A stretch of 64,000 nucleotides of DNA from Eublepharis macularius. Its lineage: Eukaryota > Chordata > Lepidosauria > Squamata > Eublepharidae. The position numbers and the translations under genes are program-made. The notes under the pieces are model-generated. The model searched no databases. It saw nothing but the letters and a program-made list of their open reading frames with translations, and was not told where the DNA came from. Positions 22,331-32,487 of this stretch are shown here, piece after piece. Position 1 is the first letter of the stretch; every line of letters begins with the position of its first letter. The DNA lies in the NCBI RefSeq assembly GCF_028583425.1, contig NC_072792.1, forward strand, positions 159,718,676 to 159,782,675, given 5' to 3'.

Positions 22331-22479
22331 GTTCGAGGAGAGCAGTGCACACGGTTCCTGGGGCCTCGCAGGGCAGCAGTTCTCCACTCTCCTTGGGCCC
22401 GGGGAAAGGCGGCGTGAGCGGAGTGCCACCGCCCTGCAAGGCCTCTGGAGCCACGGCACTCCGCTCTCCGATCCAAACC

Positions 22480-22880
22480 CCCATTGCCTCCCTCCCTGCC
22501 TTTCCTTTCCACACCCCACCTGCCTCTGACCCCTCCCGAAAACCCCATTGCCTCCCTACCTGCCTTTCCCCTCCACACCCCACCTGGCTCTCAGCCCTCC
22601 CCAAAACCCCATTGCCTCCCTAACTGCCATTACTCTCCCCACCCCCACCTGCCTATGACCCCTTCCCAAACACCCATTGCCTCCCTACCTGCCTTTCCTC
22701 TCCACACCCCAACTGACTCTCAGACCTCCCCAAAACCTCATTGCCTCCCTACCTGTCATTCCTCTCCACACCCCTCCTGCCTCTCAGCCCTCCCCAAACC
22801 TCCATTGCCTCCGTACCTGCCATCCCTCCCCAGACCCCTCCTGCTTCTCACCTCTCCCCAGACCCACCTTGCCCCCCACC
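22480..22880 (+). repeat. 64-bp minisatellite, about 6 units, pyrimidine-rich
   Basis: Units begin CCCATTGCCTCCCTACCTGC and recur near 22482, 22546, 22610, 22674, 22738 and 22802. It lies inside the second Helitron, close to its 3' hairpin. Confidence 0.9.
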
Positions 22881-22977
22881 TGCCAGCCCTTTCTAACCAC
22901 AACTTCCCACCAGCCCTCCGCAGCCCCAGCTTTCTAGAGCCCATCGTATTTATTTGCACACCGGGCTCTGTTTCTAG

Positions 22978-23589
22978 TATAAAATAACAAAACTTCACCC
23001 CCTACCCACCACCCATTGAAAAGGCAATATAAGGTTGATAACAAAAACTATTGAACTCAAATTAATAAGAAAGCAATTTTCATACCAAATGCTAAATCAA
23101 AAAACATGATATATGTACAGCCTCTGAGAGACCCTGTGGAAAGTGAACTCATTTGGGCCTGTTGAACAAAAGTGCAAAATCAAGGGCCTGTCTTTATTGG
23201 GAGCAAGAGAAAATGTCCCCCCACCCCGAACCTCAATACTGCTGGGTAGCACAAACTGCTAGTGACATATTAAACTGGTTTTTTTTTTAAGTTTGGATTG
23301 TTTCCCCCCTTCCCCACTTATACGGCTTGCAAGGAAATGGGGAAAAAAACAATTTCTTGACTCTGGAATGCTTTCCATTTTGTTGCTCAGTTGTTTCTTA
23401 CTGGAATTAGTTCCTTTATGAGGAGTAGGGGCTGAATGAGTTAACTTTTTTGTGCAGATTTTGATAGGTCAGTGGAGGTAATGTTGAGTTTATACAGAAA
23501 AGCTTGTCCTGATACGATAGAGTACCATACGGCAGATATTTTCAAGTTTAAAGAAATAGCATTAGCAAGGAGCCAAGACATAATTTATC
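22978..23589. other. No gene recognised
   Basis: AT-rich DNA between the Helitron end and the right minisatellite, with a T run at 23279-23288. No coding exon supported. Confidence 0.4.
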
Positions 23590-26500
23590 GCACCCACGGG
23601 CCGTCATTCCAGTCAGGGCCCTGTTATTCCAGTCCCAGAGCCCTTTTGGCACACCCAAGGTCCGTCATTCCAGCATAGAGCCTGTCATTCCAGTCCCAGA
23701 GCCCTTCTGTCACACCCAGGGCCCTTCATTCCAGTCAGGGGCCTGTCATTCCAGTCCCAGAGCCCTTCTGGCCCACCCAGGGGCCGTCATTCCAGGCAGG
23801 GGCCTGTCATTCCAGTCCCCGAGCCCTTCTGGCACACCCAGGGCCCATCATTCCAGGCAGGGGCCTGTCAATCCAGTCCCCGAGCCCTTCTGGCACGCCC
23901 AGGCACCGTCATTCCAGTCAGGGGCCTGTCATTCCAGTCCCTGAGCCCTTCTGGCACACCGAGGGCCCGTCATTCCAGTCAGGGGCCTGTCATTCCAGTC
24001 CCAGAGCCCTTCTGGCACACCCAGGGGCCGTCATTCCAGTCATGGCCCTGTCATTCCAGTCCCCGAGCCCTTCTCTCACACCCAGGGCCCTTCATTCCAG
24101 TCAGGGGCCTGTCATTCCAGTCCCAGAGCCCTTCTGGCACACCCAGGGTCCTTCATTCCAGTCAGGGGCCTGTCATTCCAGTCCCAGAGCCCTTCTGGCA
24201 CACCCAGGGGCCGTCATTCCAGCATGGGGCCTGTCAATCCAGTCCCCAAGCTCTTCTGGCACACCCAGGTGTCGTCGTTCCAGTCTGGGGCCTGTCATTC
24301 CAGTCCCCGAGCCCTTCTGTCACACCCAGGGCCCGTCATTCCAGTCAGGGGCCTGTCATTCCAGTCTCAGTGCCCTTCTCACACACCCAGGGGCCGTCAT
24401 TCCAGTCAGGGGCCTGTCATTCCAGTCCCCGAGCCCTTCTGTCACACCCAGGGGCCGTCATTCCAGTCAGGGGCCTGTCATTCCAGTCTCAGCGCCCTTC
24501 TGGCACACCAAGGGGCCGTCATTCCAGTCAGGGGCCTGTCATTCCAGTCCCCGAGCCCTTCTGGCACACCCAGGGCCTGTCATTCCAGTCAGGGGCCTGT
24601 CATTCCCGTCCCCGAGCCCTTCTGTCACACCCAGGGCCCGTCATTCCAGTCAGGGGCCTGTCATTCCAGTCTCAGCGCCCTTCTCACACACCCAGGGGCC
24701 TTTATTCCAGTCAGGGGCCTGTCATTCCAGTCCCAGAGCCCTTCTGGCACACCCAGGGCCTGTCATTCCAGCATTGGGCCTGTCAATCCAGTCCCCAAGC
24801 CCTTCTGTCACACCCAGGGACAATCATTCCAGTCAGGGCCCTGTCATTCCAGTCCCAGAGCCCTTCTGGCACCCCCAGAGGCCATCATTCCAGCATGGGG
24901 CCTGTCATTCCAGTCCCCAAGCCCTTCTGTCACACCCAGGGACAATCATTCCAGTCAGGGCCCTGTCATTCCAGTCCCAGAGCCCTTCTGGCACCCCCAG
25001 AGGCCATCATTCCATCATTGGGCCTGTCAATCCAGTCCCCGAGCCCTTCTGTCACACCCAGGGACAATCATTCCAGTCAGGGCCCTGTCATTCCAGTCCC
25101 AGAGCCCTTCTGGCACCCCCAGAGGCCATCATTCCAGCATGGGGCCTGTCATTCCAGTCCCCGAGCCTTTCTGGCACACCCAGGGCCCGTCATTCCAGTC
25201 AGGGGCCTGTCATTCCAGTCCCCGAGCCTTTCCGGCACCCCCAGAGGCTGTCATTCCATCATGGGGCCTGTCATTCCAGTCCCCGAGCCCTTCTGTCACA
25301 CCCAGGGTCCATCATTCCAGTCAGGGGCCTGTCATTCCAGTCCCCGAGCCCTTCTGTCACACCCAGGGTCCATCATTCCAGTCAGGGGCCTGTCATTCCA
25401 GTCTCAGCGCCCTTCTCACACACCCAGGGGCCTTTATTCCAGTCAGGGGCCTGTCATTCCAGTCCCAGAGCCCTTCTGGCACACCCAGGGCCCGTCATTC
25501 CAGTCAGGGGCCTGTCATTCCAGTCCCAGAGCCCTTCTGGCACACCCAGGGGCCGTCATTCCAGCATGGGGCCTGTCATTCCAGTCCCCGAGCCCTTCTG
25601 TCACACCCAGGGCCCATCATTCCAGTCAGGGGCCTGTCATTACAGTCCCCGAGCCCTTCCGGCACCCCCAGAGGCCGTCATTCCAGCACGGGGCCTGTCA
25701 TTCCAGTCCCCGAGCCCCTCTGTCACACCCAGGGTCCATCATTCCAGTCAGGGGCCTGTCATTCCAGTCCCAGAGCCCTTCTGGCACATCCAGGGGCCGT
25801 CATTCCAGCATGGGGCCTGTCAATCCAGTCCCCAAGCCCTTCTGTCACACCCAGGGACCATCATTCTAGTCAGGGGCCTGTCATTCCAGTCCCAGAGCCC
25901 TTCTGGCACACCCAGAGGCCGTCATTCCAGCATGGGGCCTGTCATTCCAGTCCCCGAGCCCTTCTGTCACACCCAGGGCCCGTCATTCCAGTCAGGGGCC
26001 TGTCATTCCAGTCCCCGAGCCCTTCTGTCACACCCAGGGCCCGTCATTCCAGTCAGGGGCCTGTCATTCCAGTCCCAGAGCCCTTCTGGCACCCCCAGAG
26101 GCCGTCATTCCAGTCAGGGGCCTGTCATTCCAGTCTCAGCGCCCTTCTGCCACACCCAGGGGCCTTTATTCCAGTCAGGGGCCTGTCATTCCAGTCCCCA
26201 AGCCCTTCTGGCACACCCAGGGCCTGTCAATCCAGTCAGGGGCCTGTCATTCCAGTCCCAGAGCCCTTCTGGCACACCCAGGGGCCGTCATTCCAGCATG
26301 GGGCCTGTCAATCCAGTCCCCAAGCCCTTCTGTCACACCCAGGGACCATCATTCCAGTCAGGGGCCTGTCATTCCAGTCCCAGAGCCCTTCTGGCACACC
26401 CAGGGGCCGTCATTCCAGCATGGGGCTTGTCAATCCAGTCCCCAAGCCCTTCTGTCACACCCAGGGACCATCATTCCAGTCAGGGGCCTGTCATTCCAGT

Positions 26501-26814
26501 CCCAGAGCCCTTCTGACACCCCCAGAGGCCATCATTCCAGTCAGGGGCCTGTCATTCCAGTCCCCGAGCCCTTCTGTCACACCCAGGGTCCATCATTCCA
26601 GTCAGGGGCCTGTCATTCCAGTCTCAGCGCCCTTCTCACACACCCAGGGGCCTTTATTCCAGTCAGGGGCCTGTCATTCCAGTCCCCGAGCCATTCTGGC
26701 ACACCCAGGGGCCGTCATTCCAGTCTGAGGCCTGTCATTCCAGTCCCAGAGCCCTTCTGGCACACCCAGGGGCCGTCATTCCAGCATGGGGCCTGTCAAT
26801 CCAGTCCCAGAACA
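23590..26814 (+). repeat. 61-bp minisatellite, right arm, about 52 units
   Basis: Unit of about 61 bp containing CATTCCAGTCAGGGGCCTGT, a second CATTCCAGTC, then AGAGCCCTTCTGGCACACCC with GTCACA and CTCACA variants. The unit has no stop codon in any forward frame, so frames of 824, 834 and 499 codons overlap (24042-26728). Local dimers of 122 bp occur (GACAATCATTCC at 24819, 24941, 25063). Confidence 0.97.
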
Positions 26815-27008
26815 GGTTATCTGAGCCCAGACACTTTCCTTCAAAATCCATTCCACGTTTTCTTTGCACCTCTTTTTTTGCTCTAATGTGTTTCAATGGA
26901 GCCCATGCAAGTCAATGGGCATTCCAGTTTCCCATTATTTCCTATGGGCATTCAAGCCTCTCCCATTATTTCCAGTGGGCAATCCTGTCATTCGTTTTAG
27001 TACATCCC
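26815..27008 (-). repeat. Right inverted terminal segment
   Basis: Reverse complement of 18398-18592 at about 96% identity. It ends at GTTTTAGTACATCCC, after which the flank is unrelated to the left side. Confidence 0.9.
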
Positions 27009-28781
27009 GTTCGAGACAAGTCTTCCTCAGCCTGCTCTCTGCACCCGGAAAAAAAGGTAAAAACAAGAGTGGAACATTCAAACACCGAGTATTCTTACAT
27101 TGTCTTCAGCTTCTGGGAGCGGGGGGGAGGGGGCAGTGATCCTCTGTCAGCCTTGAAAGCTTTGGCAAATGTCCAACCTCAACACACACTTTTTTCCCTT
27201 TCCTTGGAGCTAACAAAAGCACAACCCAGAGAGCACTCGCTGTGCCACAGACAGTCACCACAAAATTATCATTGACATTCCTCTGTTTCAGGTATTGGGG
27301 AAACCAGGTGCAAAAGCCCTCAGTCAAAGATTTGGGCCTTGTAGGTTTGTGGCTCCTGGTCAGGGCCTGCTGAAGCCAGTCCACCACAGGAATTTGGGAC
27401 AAGGAGAAAAGCCATATTGACACCAGCTACTGCTGGGATTTACCAGGCTTACACGTGTGTGTGTGTGTGGGGGGGGGGATGCTCCATACAACCCTTAGCA
27501 AGACGAATACAGCCAATCTATATTTCTGCTTCACTGATTTGCTATAAAAACACTTCCATAAGCATAGTCATATTCCCTTTCAACAAAGGTATAAACTGAC
27601 TCCTCTTTTAAATATTCCTGAAAGTTATTTATAGGCCTTTGTAAGTTTCGATAAAGATCAAGCATTTGCAACATAACGTCAGCTCCCTATGGAAGGGGTA
27701 AAATTAATATTGCATTATAAATCACTGCAATTAACTGAGGGGGGGGAATATATTTTAAAAGGAAAGCGTCAGAATATTTCTAATTTTCCCAATGAATAAA
27801 CTATAGGTTATTTACAAAGCAGTTTCTTCTAAAAGTCAGCGTCGGAAGGAACTCAGAAAATACATTTTTTTAAAAAGCAGGATAATTAATTCCCTTGGCA
27901 GGGAAATGTAATATAATGGGTGACGTTTGATATACCTCTGACTTTTATTAAAACACATTAGATGCTGTCATATTATTTTAGATTTAAATTACATCCACAG
28001 TCCCTGCAAATACTTAGAAAATTATAAGGCTGCATCTCCTCTAATCATATTCCTGTTGTGAACTAGTGATTATATTTCTAGTAGGGCTGGGCCCAAATGG
28101 AAGACTGATTTCCACAGATGTTTAGGCCACCCAAAAAGTAGCCAACTTTAGAGGGGAGGGGCTTGAAAGGGCCTGAAGATGTTCCTGGTGGCATGTTCCT
28201 TGGCTGAGGCAACGGGGGGCCATGACACTGCCTCAGCAGAGCAAAACAGAATGGTTTCAGCAACATGGACATGCCCCTCCCCCCTCCTACACACATGCAT
28301 TTTGAGAGGAGGGCAAAGCATAGATTTCATTCTGAGCAGCTATGTTATGTTGTGGCATCATCACATTCACTATATTATCCTTCATTGGGTACAATCTGGG
28401 TGGGGAAGAAGGGTATAAAAGTGCTCAGGGAGCTGGCTAGGCACCATACCAGCACACGCCACCATTAAATCCGTGTATTGCCCTGGTACTGCCATGCTGG
28501 TCCTGGCCACCAGTGCAGCCCTGCTACAGCCATCCATTGGCAGGCCACCAGCATAAGCCCCTGACCTGGCATGGAAAGGAGCATGTTAGTGCACTCCCTT
28601 GCCAGGGCACCCCGTCCCCTCCAGCAAGGAACAGGGCATCACTATGGTTAGAGTCACCTGGCAGCTGCCCCACTGTACCCTGTGGACCAGCTTGCCAAGT
28701 GCGCATGAGACCCAGTGCCTTGCAGGATCGAAGCCCTAAACACCCTCTCATCAGATCAGCAGTGGCTGGAGCAGTTGCAGC
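27009..28781. other. No gene recognised
   Basis: Mixed intergenic sequence. It holds a GT repeat followed by a G run (27451-27478). Positions 27600-28070 look like single-copy AT-rich DNA. Positions 28084-28330 are GC-richer and may be decayed transposon. CACCCTCTCATC(A/G)GATCAG occurs at 28741-28759 and again at 29059-29077. Confidence 0.4.
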
Positions 28782-29051
28782 TAGGGTTTCCAGGTCCCCC
28801 AGTCAGGGTTGGGGCTCCTCCCCCTGCCGGCTCCCCCACCCCCTGTTGCCTCTTACTTGGCGGGGGGGGGGGAGGTGAATGGAACGGGAGCTCTGGAGCA
28901 CATTCCTGTGTGTTCTGGAACCTTTGTTGTCATGCCAGGAATGACATCATTTTCTGGCATGACAACAAAAGGCTCCATACACACAGTAAGTTTCCTCCAT
29001 GAGCGTCCCCCGGTGCCCCCTGTCCCCTGGACTTGGCCCCTGGCAACCCTA
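28782..29051. mobile_element. hAT-type MITE, 270 bp, with 8-bp target duplication
   Basis: Ends TAGGGTTTCCAGG and CCTGGCAACCCTA are inverted copies with one mismatch. Flanks GTTGCAGC (28774-28781 and 29052-29059) are identical 8-bp duplications, as known for hAT transposons. The interior has a G run at 28861-28871 and an inverted pair around TTGTTGTCATGCCAG / CTGGCATGACAACAA. No transposase. Confidence 0.92.
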
Positions 29052-29367
29052 GTTGCAGCACCCTCTCATCGGATCAGTAAGTGTCATTTGGATGGCTACC
29101 GCATGTACCTGGGGGGGGGTCTGGCAAATGCCCCTCCAATTGGGTTGGAACTGCAGATCCTGCTGGGGGCCCATGGGCATGGCTGTGGCTGACACAGCAA
29201 TGTTTGTCATCACGGCACAAGTTTCTGTTAAGTATCTGAACAGGTGGTGATTTGACAGAGAGAGCTGAGAGCATAACCAGGGCTATCCCTGCCACTGTGC
29301 TCTGTCACCAGGGTCTATCCAGCTCCTGGAGCAACCTGCCTTTCCAACCAGCAAGTCTGCCTCACTC
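29052..29367. other. No gene recognised
   Basis: Unassigned sequence with a G run at 29111-29119. Confidence 0.4.
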
Positions 29368-29488
29368 AGGGCCAAGCTACAAGTCATGAATAACACTTGA
29401 ACAGCAAGTGGATTTAGTGGAGAGCAAGTGAACAGGGAGAAATACACTTGCCGTTCAAATGTCATTCGTCACTTGTAGCTTGGCCCTT
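29368..29488. mobile_element. Short palindromic MITE
   Basis: Left AGGGCCAAGCTACAAGT and right ACTTGTAGCTTGGCCCTT are inverted copies. Inside, CACTTGAACAGCAAGTG-like and CACTTGCCGTTCAA segments also pair. About 121 bp, no coding capacity, and no clear target duplication. Confidence 0.8.
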
Positions 29489-29789
29489 AGATGCTTGCTG
29501 TGCTAAGGACTACTCCGCCTGTCTCTCCATGGCTCCTGGGCGCAGATTGCAAAGGCACAGGGGCCATATTAGACAGAGGGAGTTGGTAGCCCAGTTCATC
29601 AGACCTGTTCATTGTTTGCCATTCAATAAAGATGGGGATCTTCTGTGACTCTGGCCCTGTCTGAGCAGATGGGAATAGCTCCTCACCTATCCCTGCCTCC
29701 CCTTTCCCCCATCTGTGATATCCTCTTAGGATGCCCCTTCGCACATCCAAAAGAGTGGACTCTGATGTAGGGCAGGTCACACTGAAGAC
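29489..29789. other. No gene recognised
   Basis: Unassigned intergenic sequence. Confidence 0.4.
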
Positions 29790-29975
29790 ATTGTTTTTAT
29801 TTAGGATGTTTTTGTTTAGCCACTTTTTAATGTATGGGTACTTTTTAACTGTGTTTCTAATGTATTTTTTAGGTTCACTTCTGTTTTATATAGTAAGCCT
29901 CCTTGAGCTCCTCTAAGATAGAAAGGCAGCTAATAAATGTTTTAAATAACAATAATAGCAGTAATAATAATGCTA
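29790..29975 (+). repeat. 3' end of a LINE or SINE with AAT-rich tail
   Basis: T-rich sequence followed by TATATAGTAAGCCTCCTTGAGC, GATAGAAAGGCAGCTAATAA and an (AATA)-type tail. This resembles the common 3' ends of reptile LINE-mobilised repeats. Confidence 0.55.
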
Positions 29976-31960
29976 GTGTCATCAGTCTTTCTGGCACCAC
30001 TGTGCTTCTGTTCAGGTTATTACTACAGAAATTAGGAGAAATTCCTAGAGCATCACCTGGAAGTGACATTGCATTGTCCCCAAACTCCACCCTCCCCTAG
30101 TACAGCCTCACATCTCTCAATATTTGCTATGAGTGTGTGGTGTGCACATATGTGTGGGTGAGAGAGAGAGAGAGAGAGATAAGAAAGTGGTTTCGATGCT
30201 GGAAGAGACAGCTTTACTAGGAGTGGTTGAAATAGCATTGAAGGTGCAGGATCTCTTTCATTATCTATCTCTGGGGATCTGATTAGGAGTTCTAAACTGC
30301 TGCTCTGTAAAAGCGCCTATTTGCCTCCACCTGTGTGGTCTGCCTGTATATTTGTAAATAAAGCAAATACTGCAAATATATTGCTATAAGTTTCCAGTGG
30401 GAACCAAACCAGGCGAGCACTAGACCCAGAACTTCTCCCCACTCAGAGAGTGGGTACTCATTACCCTATTTTTCTTTTTTATATGACATTTAAAATAACA
30501 AATTATAATTTAGCTATTCTCCAAGTAACAGTGGAACTCGCCTACCATTAAACATTCACACTCCGTTCCAATTTACCTCTCACCTTCAATGTGCCTTTCA
30601 CCGGAGCCCCTGAATGTGGCCCAGAAACATAATGGAAAATACTGTATACGACAAAGTTGGCATGGATACAAGTTTTAATTGGTATCTGAGAAAGTGTGTG
30701 TTTTGAAGCAACAAATATGGTATGGGGACTCTGGCTCTTGAACACCTTGGAGGGTAGAATGCCACCTACCAAATCAGCAACCTGACTTCCTGCCGCAGAT
30801 AAATGCTCCTTGAAGGTCTCTCAGCCCAGCTGTGCTTACCTTGTAAGGACAGAAAGGTTCACAGCACAAGATGTTTCGACTGCAGCAGGCCGCTGAAGGG
30901 ATCCCGGTCTTCAAAGCAGATGACAGGCACATTAATAACTCTGTTACATAATGGTGCCCTTTGCTGTAAACACTTTTGAGTCGCTCTGTTAGTTATTGTT
31001 TTAAAAGTGCATGACACTGCACAATTATTCAGGGGGGGGGGGGAAATAATTAACTGAAAATGTCTTCACTAACTTTTCTCCAGCAAAGGATGCATTATGG
31101 GTTTCGCATTTCTAATAAATATTTTGTCGTAATATCATACTAGGGACTCTTTTGCTTTAAAAAAAAACATGGTCTCATTCTGGATGCTCATTTTATATCT
31201 TACGGGGTCCCATGAGGGCCAAGATTGATGGAAATGTGTAGGAGACATGAATGGCCCTAAGGAAGGTTGCTTGAACACCAGCTGGTTCACATCATATCCT
31301 GATTGTCAGGCATGAGCAGGCAGCTGATTTTTTGATGCATTGTCTGGCTATTCATCACTCATTCATGGCTGTTCAAAGGGTTGTTGGACTCCTTCTCAAA
31401 ATCTTCGAGGCACAAAGAAAGACTGAGCAGCTGTGTTGCCTAAAGCTAGGGGGGTCTCATAGCGGTTTATATAGTTTATGTGTTTCCAGATAGTGAAGTT
31501 CACTTTCAAATATTTCACAATACATTTTGCATTTGTTTTGGTTTATCGAGGATCCTTTCGGTCTCGTCTTTTTATCACTAGATCTCTTAATCAAACTAAG
31601 CGTATGCCTGTGAACTTTCATTCCATTGATTTCAATGGGGCTTTTGCAGGATTGTACCTATGTCTTCCAAAGGATGTGACACATTGACCCTATAGGTGAA
31701 TGTGCTGGACATTAAGAACACAGTCATAAAGGAAAGTGTCAGGGAAGTGCAAGAAGCATTAGGACCCTTTGCAGGTTCTGGAGGACACGGCTGTCAAAAA
31801 GACATCCCACTAGGAGACTGCCTCTTCACCTGTGCTTCCAGTTGCTCCATGGAAATCCCAGTGAGTTCTGGCATCTAACTGAGATATTGGAGATCCAGGA
31901 TCAGACCTCTCTCTTTGTATAAAAATCATCCAGATTGGGATACAAATTGGAGAGATCATT
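29976..31960. other. No gene recognised; simple repeats
   Basis: Includes a GA repeat (30161-30178) and a G run (31033-31044). No coding exon or transposon ends that I can support. Confidence 0.4.
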
Positions 31961-32098
31961 TTAGGTGGGTAGCCATGTTGGTCTGCAGTAGAAGAGCAGG
32001 ATTTGAGCCCAGTGGCACCTTAGAAACCAACAAGATTTTCAGAGTGTAAGTTTTCAAGAATCAGAGTTCCTTTCTTCAGACTGAATCTTCAGATTGGT
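31961..32098 (+). repeat. Fragment of an abundant sauropsid dispersed repeat
   Basis: Contains GGTAGCCATGTTGGTCTGCA, CAGTGGCACCTTAGAAACCA and a TTCTTCAGA-type end. I recognise this text as a very common repeat in reptile genomes but cannot assign its class. The hAT element at 32107 follows. Confidence 0.55.
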
Positions 32099-32106
32099 CA
32101 TGAGAC

Positions 32107-32479
32107 CAGGGCCGGCGCGCCTATTGAGGCCAGGTAGGCGGTGGCTGCAGGCATGGGGTGCCGGAGGGAGTGCCAGAGGAGGTGCGGCGGGCGGGAGCAT
32201 GTGCCACAAAGCACCAACCTCCTATCCCTCCCACCCTGTGCCGCTGCCGCTGCCAGCACAAGCCCCGGCCAGGCGCAGCCACCGTGGGCAGGCATCTGCG
32301 GCAGCGCAGGCGACCGAGCGGGAGAGCTCGGAGGCTACCCGGCGCAGCAATCGGGCCGGCGGCGGTGCGTGCGCTCCTGTGATGATGTCACGCGTGACAT
32401 CATCACGCAGGCCGGCGCACGCGAGCGGGGGTGCCCAGCCAGCCGGCCGCAAGTGTGGCAAACCCTTGCGCCGCCCCTG
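32107..32479. mobile_element. hAT-type MITE, 373 bp, GC-rich, with 8-bp target duplication
   Basis: Ends CAGGGCCGGCGC and GCGCCGCCCCTG are inverted with one mismatch. CATGAGAC flanks both sides (32099-32106, 32480-32487). The interior is CpG-rich and centred on a perfect 28-bp palindrome at 32379-32406. No transposase; the overlapping open frames reflect high GC. Confidence 0.9.
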
Positions 32480-32487
32480 CATGAGAC

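Larger units (their letters stand above)
21711..22977 (+). mobile_element. Non-autonomous Helitron, 1267 bp, abutting the first
   Basis: The 5' end TCCTACTTTATAATTCCC (21711) has the TC start and the TCCTA...TATAAT form known from vertebrate Helitrons. The 3' end has a perfect 7-bp stem AGAGCCC/GGGCTCT (22936-22969) followed by GTTT and CTAG (22974-22977), then T. It starts at the base after the first Helitron's CTAG, a head-to-tail arrangement. There is no Rep/helicase coding sequence. The interior is a duplicated GC-rich block and a 64-bp minisatellite. Confidence 0.7.
18398..27008. mobile_element. 8.6-kb inverted-repeat (foldback-like) structure
   Basis: The left end 18398-18592 and right end 26815-27008 are reverse complements, with about 7 differences in 195 bp. 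Homology stops sharply at GGGATGTACTAAAAC on the left and GTTTTAGTACATCCC on the right. Inside both ends a 61-bp minisatellite follows in inverted orientation. Long inverted repeats made partly of tandem units are the signature of foldback-type transposons. No transposase was recognised and the 8-bp flanks (ACAGGGCG, GTTCGAGA) do not match. A segmental inversion or inverted duplication of one array is the alternative. The interior is composite (hairpin minisatellite, Helitron ends). Confidence 0.7.

Noticed and set aside
21792..22623. Long frames of 238 and 245 codons in GC-rich DNA
   Set aside because: High GC removes stops, the frames overlap in several phases, and the sequence is an internally duplicated Helitron interior.
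24042..26728. Overlapping 824- and 834-codon frames as a giant repetitive protein gene
   Set aside because: All three forward frames are open because the 61-bp unit has no stop codons. No splice sites, start context or non-repeat domain was seen.
23590..26814. Regular repeat array as CRISPR
   Set aside because: Eukaryotic context. The units are tandem variants without unique spacers and there are no cas genes.
28040..28078. Possible third Helitron 3' end (short TAATCA/TGATTA stem, then CTAG and T)
   Set aside because: The stem is only 6 bp in AT-rich DNA, and there is no matching sequence to the two supported ends.
30161..30178. GA repeat as a regulatory element
   Set aside because: A short simple repeat with no associated promoter features.
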